A stretch of 8,036 bases of DNA, taken from Thermodesulfobacteriota bacterium (lineage in GTDB: Bacteria > Desulfobacterota > BSN033 > UBA1163). Under the pieces are notes generated by a model. That model saw nothing but the letters and a program-made list of their open reading frames with translations, did not search any database and had not been told where the DNA came from. This document shows, piece by piece, positions 6,104 through 8,036 of the stretch; the first letter of the stretch is position 1, and every line of letters begins with the position of its first letter. Both the position numbers and the translations under genes were made by a program. The stretch lies in the NCBI GenBank assembly GCA_030024065.1, contig JASEIE010000188.1, positions 1-8,036 on the forward strand. The letters are read 5' to 3'.

Positions 6104-7450
6104 TTACTCCGTGGTGTAACCCAGCCGGCGCAGACGCTCAGCAATGGCCTTCTTTTCAGTTTCAGGCATCTCGCGTCGTTTAACGCCCAAATCTAATTCT
6201 CGATAGTTGTCATTGACTTGCTCGCGCATCTCCTGGAGCCAACGAGGAGCATGCATCTTCATACTGTCAATCAAGTTATTCTGTTCCAAAGGATCTTTCT
6301 TCAGATCAAAAAATTCTTCATACATCCTGGAAGCATAGCGGATGTATTTCCAGTTCTCCTCACGCAGGGCTTGTCGGGCGCCCATTCCGTAGGCTGCCCA
6401 AACCGTTTCGGCATAGGCCCTTTTGCCATGGCCTCTCAGATTTTCAAGAGAAGGAACTAAGCTCTCTCCATCAAAAGGATCTTTGATCTTGTCCTTGGGG
6501 AAATCCAGAATATCGAGAATGGTGGGAACGAAGTCAACCGATCTAACCTGACCGTCGATAACCTTGCCCCTGGCTTGCTCGGGCATCCCGGGGTACTTAA
6601 TGATGAGGGGGATTCTCAGGTCCACATCGTAGAGGCTTGAATGGGTGTTATCCAATTCTCCTACATCGAGGGGTTCATAAATATAATCCCCCATCGGCCA
6701 ACAATCCCGCCTCAGGGTGGTTCCATGGTCTCCAGTGATAAGAATCAATGCATCTTCGTACAGCCCCACTTCTTTCAAAGTTTCAATGACCGAGCCAATC
6801 ACCTCTTCATCGGCAAGCCTTATTTTGGCGTCATAATAAGAGTTTTCAGCCATGACGCCTTTCTTTAAACGGCCTGATTTAACCAGGTAATCTTCCGAGC
6901 CGGTATGGGTTTCATAATATTGATTATAAAGATAGAAGTTTCCCTTCTTGTTGGCCTTAATAAAATCGATATTTTCTTTTACATAATATTTTCCAACCGG
7001 TTTGGCGTGGAATCTATCATCCACATGGACACCGAGATGCCTCCAGTGCTCGACGCCATCTCCCCAGGTATCTGGCGCCTTTGGATCGGTGGGCTCAACA
7101 AAGTTATCGAACCCAAAATTCATCCCGATTCCGGAGCCGGCCACACTCTGACTCATACAGCCCTGTGTCGCCCACCCGAGCATTTTGATATACTCTTGGA
7201 GTAATGGAGGCTGGATCATGTGGAAAGGATCCCTTACACCCGTGTGAGGTCCGATCATTCCTGTCCATAAGATCGGCGTCGCCGCTCCTGTATAGGAACT
7301 ACCTGCAATCGTCTGCTTAAACGCCAACGCTCCATCTTTCATCAGGTTTTCAAGGTTTTGCTGTTTTCGGTGATATCCGTACACCGACAAATGGTCATAC
7401 CTCACCTCGTCAAACTGAAAACAATAAATGCATTTAATCTTGGGGTTCAT
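6104..7450 (-). CDS. Second sulfatase-superfamily enzyme with degenerate nucleophile motif
   Basis: A 448-residue alkaline-phosphatase-superfamily enzyme. The N-terminal metal motif is FDEVRYDHLSVYGY (residues 13-26), with D14 as likely ligand. The nucleophile loop SSYTGAATPILWTGM (51-65) aligns with the paralogue's PWTGPSQATMFTG, placing Thr54 at the nucleophile. The normally conserved Pro is Ala and the Arg is Thr, so the C/S-x-P-x-R FGly signature is lost. The ITGDHGTTLRRD segment (238-249) gives the second metal-binding Asp-His. HSSLYDVDLRIPLIIKYPG (270-288) and YAETVWAAYG (346-355) are typical of the sulfatase fold, and DLKKDPLEQNNL (382-393) is the usual C-terminal sulfatase signature. 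No signal peptide. The ATG at 7450 is chosen over an upstream in-frame start because AAAGGAGG lies six bases before it. It is followed by a strong stem-loop, so it may be its own transcript. It ends with ERLRRLGY (438-445). Phosphoester or phosphonate hydrolysis or group transfer are possible; substrate unknown. Confidence 0.87.
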   Translation of the reverse strand: MNPKIKCIYCFQFDEVRYDHLSVYGYHRKQQNLENLMKDGALAFKQTIAGSSYTGAATPILWTGMIGPHTGVRDPFHMIQPPLLQEYIKMLGWATQGCMSQSVAGSGIGMNFGFDNFVEPTDPKAPDTWGDGVEHWRHLGVHVDDRFHAKPVGKYYVKENIDFIKANKKGNFYLYNQYYETHTGSEDYLVKSGRLKKGVMAENSYYDAKIRLADEEVIGSVIETLKEVGLYEDALILITGDHGTTLRRDCWPMGDYIYEPLDVGELDNTHSSLYDVDLRIPLIIKYPGMPEQARGKVIDGQVRSVDFVPTILDILDFPKDKIKDPFDGESLVPSLENLRGHGKRAYAETVWAAYGMGARQALREENWKYIRYASRMYEEFFDLKKDPLEQNNLIDSMKMHAPRWLQEMREQVNDNYRELDLGVKRREMPETEKKAIAERLRRLGYTTE

Positions 7451-7480
7451 TACCTTCCTCCTTTGTGGAATTTTAAAGCT

Positions 7481-7516
7481 GTGATTAGAGCTCGGGCCCT
7501 GGAGCATCTAAATCAC
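7481..7516 (-). promoter_or_regulatory. Imperfect hairpin in the leader of the right-hand sulfatase-like gene
   Basis: The arms GTGATTAGAGCTC (7481-7493) and GAGCATCTAAATCAC (7502-7516) are complementary over 13 pairs with two single-base bulges, around an eight-base loop beginning GGGCCC. The element ends 30 bases upstream of the sulfatase-like ATG, outside its ribosome site. It could be an operator dyad, an mRNA leader hairpin, or a remnant at the edge of the neighbouring insertion element. No clear -35/-10 pair was found between it and the transposase fragment. Confidence 0.4.
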
Positions 7517-7671
7517 AAATGAAGATATAGTCTAGCGTGAGTTTCCTACTTATTTCTGCCTTGGGGACTGAAAGGTGTTTGCCAGGGGTTTAAACTGTAG
7601 GTTTTATGCGGATGTTGTCACCTCAAGGGATGTATACACTGACAGAATTAATGCCGTGGATAAATAGGGTG

Positions 7672-8036
7672 CTATCGGTGGGCCAATCGATAAACGTCGA
7701 GGATTCGGCACAACTTGTCCTGGAGGGGTGTCCGTTCGGATAAAACGTACTGAGCACGGAGACGGCCGCGGCCCGAATCTGTGCCAGGAGCGTGGAGGTT
7801 GACGATTTCGGTGATCGCCGACAGTTCCTCGTAGAGGGTGGGTATGGTGAGGTGGATGCCCAGATGTGCAACTTTTCTTTGAAGCAAAGAACTGAACATA
7901 AGGGCCAGGATGCAGTAGAAGGCATGGACCCGTAGTTTCTGATCGGTCCAATGAAAGGCTGGAGAGAAGCTGACCCAGTGAGGGTCTTTCATTTGTTTGA
8001 ACGCATTCTCGATGTGGGATTGGGCTCGGCTGCCCA
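7672..8036 (-). CDS. Transposase C-terminal part (IS1634/IS4-type DDE), runs off the window
   Basis: An open frame that enters from the right edge with no start in the window and ends at a stop at 7672; 121 residues are visible. It contains SHIENAFKQMKDP, which looks like the region of the catalytic Glu of the DDE triad. It is followed by HWTDQKLRVHAFYCILAL, a strongly conserved C-terminal block of IS1634-type and related IS4-superfamily transposases, and then by an EEL-x-x-I segment and a short tail that matches the family's usual end. The C-terminus looks intact; whether the whole gene is functional cannot be seen. The 7517-7671 stretch to its left is non-coding, includes GTTTAAAC (7588-7595), and should hold the element's terminal repeat, but without the other end it cannot be delimited. 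Confidence 0.8.
   Translation of the reverse strand, partial: GSRAQSHIENAFKQMKDPHWVSFSPAFHWTDQKLRVHAFYCILALMFSSLLQRKVAHLGIHLTIPTLYEELSAITEIVNLHAPGTDSGRGRLRAQYVLSERTPLQDKLCRILDVYRLAHR

Noticed and set aside
7604..7951. Other minus-strand open frames overlapping the transposase end
   Set aside because: They are Pro/Ser/His-rich and have no family features, while the frame ending at 7672 shows clear transposase motifs.
1..8036. CRISPR array, tRNA or rRNA gene
   Set aside because: No regularly spaced repeats and no tRNA- or rRNA-like segments were noticed on either strand.

Overview
The window is a bacterial chromosomal (or metagenomic) segment of moderate GC in which every recognisable gene lies on the minus strand, so the reading order runs from high to low coordinates. 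The monofunctional zinc-motif ATP sulfurylase, the FGly-less sulfatase-like enzymes and the TctC/TctB transporter pair would fit a Desulfobacterota (deltaproteobacterial) or similar anaerobic or sediment lineage. That assignment is inference with low confidence: there is no rRNA or other marker gene here.

Layout from right to left. At 7672-8036 is the C-terminal part of an IS1634/IS4-type DDE transposase that runs off the right edge. A non-coding gap with an imperfect hairpin (7481-7516) leads to a cytoplasmic sulfatase-superfamily enzyme (6104-7450), followed by a strong terminator-like stem (6053-6090). Next is a compact run of four genes: a CysD/PAPS-reductase-family N-type ATP pyrophosphatase (5124-5969), ATP sulfurylase Sat (3837-5051), a small P-loop kinase of the AAA_33 type (3196-3801), and a second cytoplasmic sulfatase-superfamily enzyme (1720-3177). 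After a 133-base gap with a possible promoter come a tripartite tricarboxylate transporter (TTT) substrate-binding protein (615-1586) and its small membrane subunit (58-618). The large TctA permease is not in the window and would be expected just past position 1.

The four-gene run looks like a sulfonucleotide module: Sat would make APS from sulfate and ATP, and the P-loop kinase could act on APS or a related substrate. The CysD-like protein has the PP-loop but none of the reductase cysteines. The two sulfatase-like proteins carry Thr where FGly sulfatases have Cys or Ser, and neither has a signal peptide, so they are probably not ordinary secreted sulfatases. The combination could be a sulfate-activation and transfer pathway or an unusual organosulfate or organophosphate catabolic pathway served by the TTT importer. 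Three of the proteins share a C-terminal ERLRxxGY tail. The joint function is inference; the individual family assignments are well supported by motifs.
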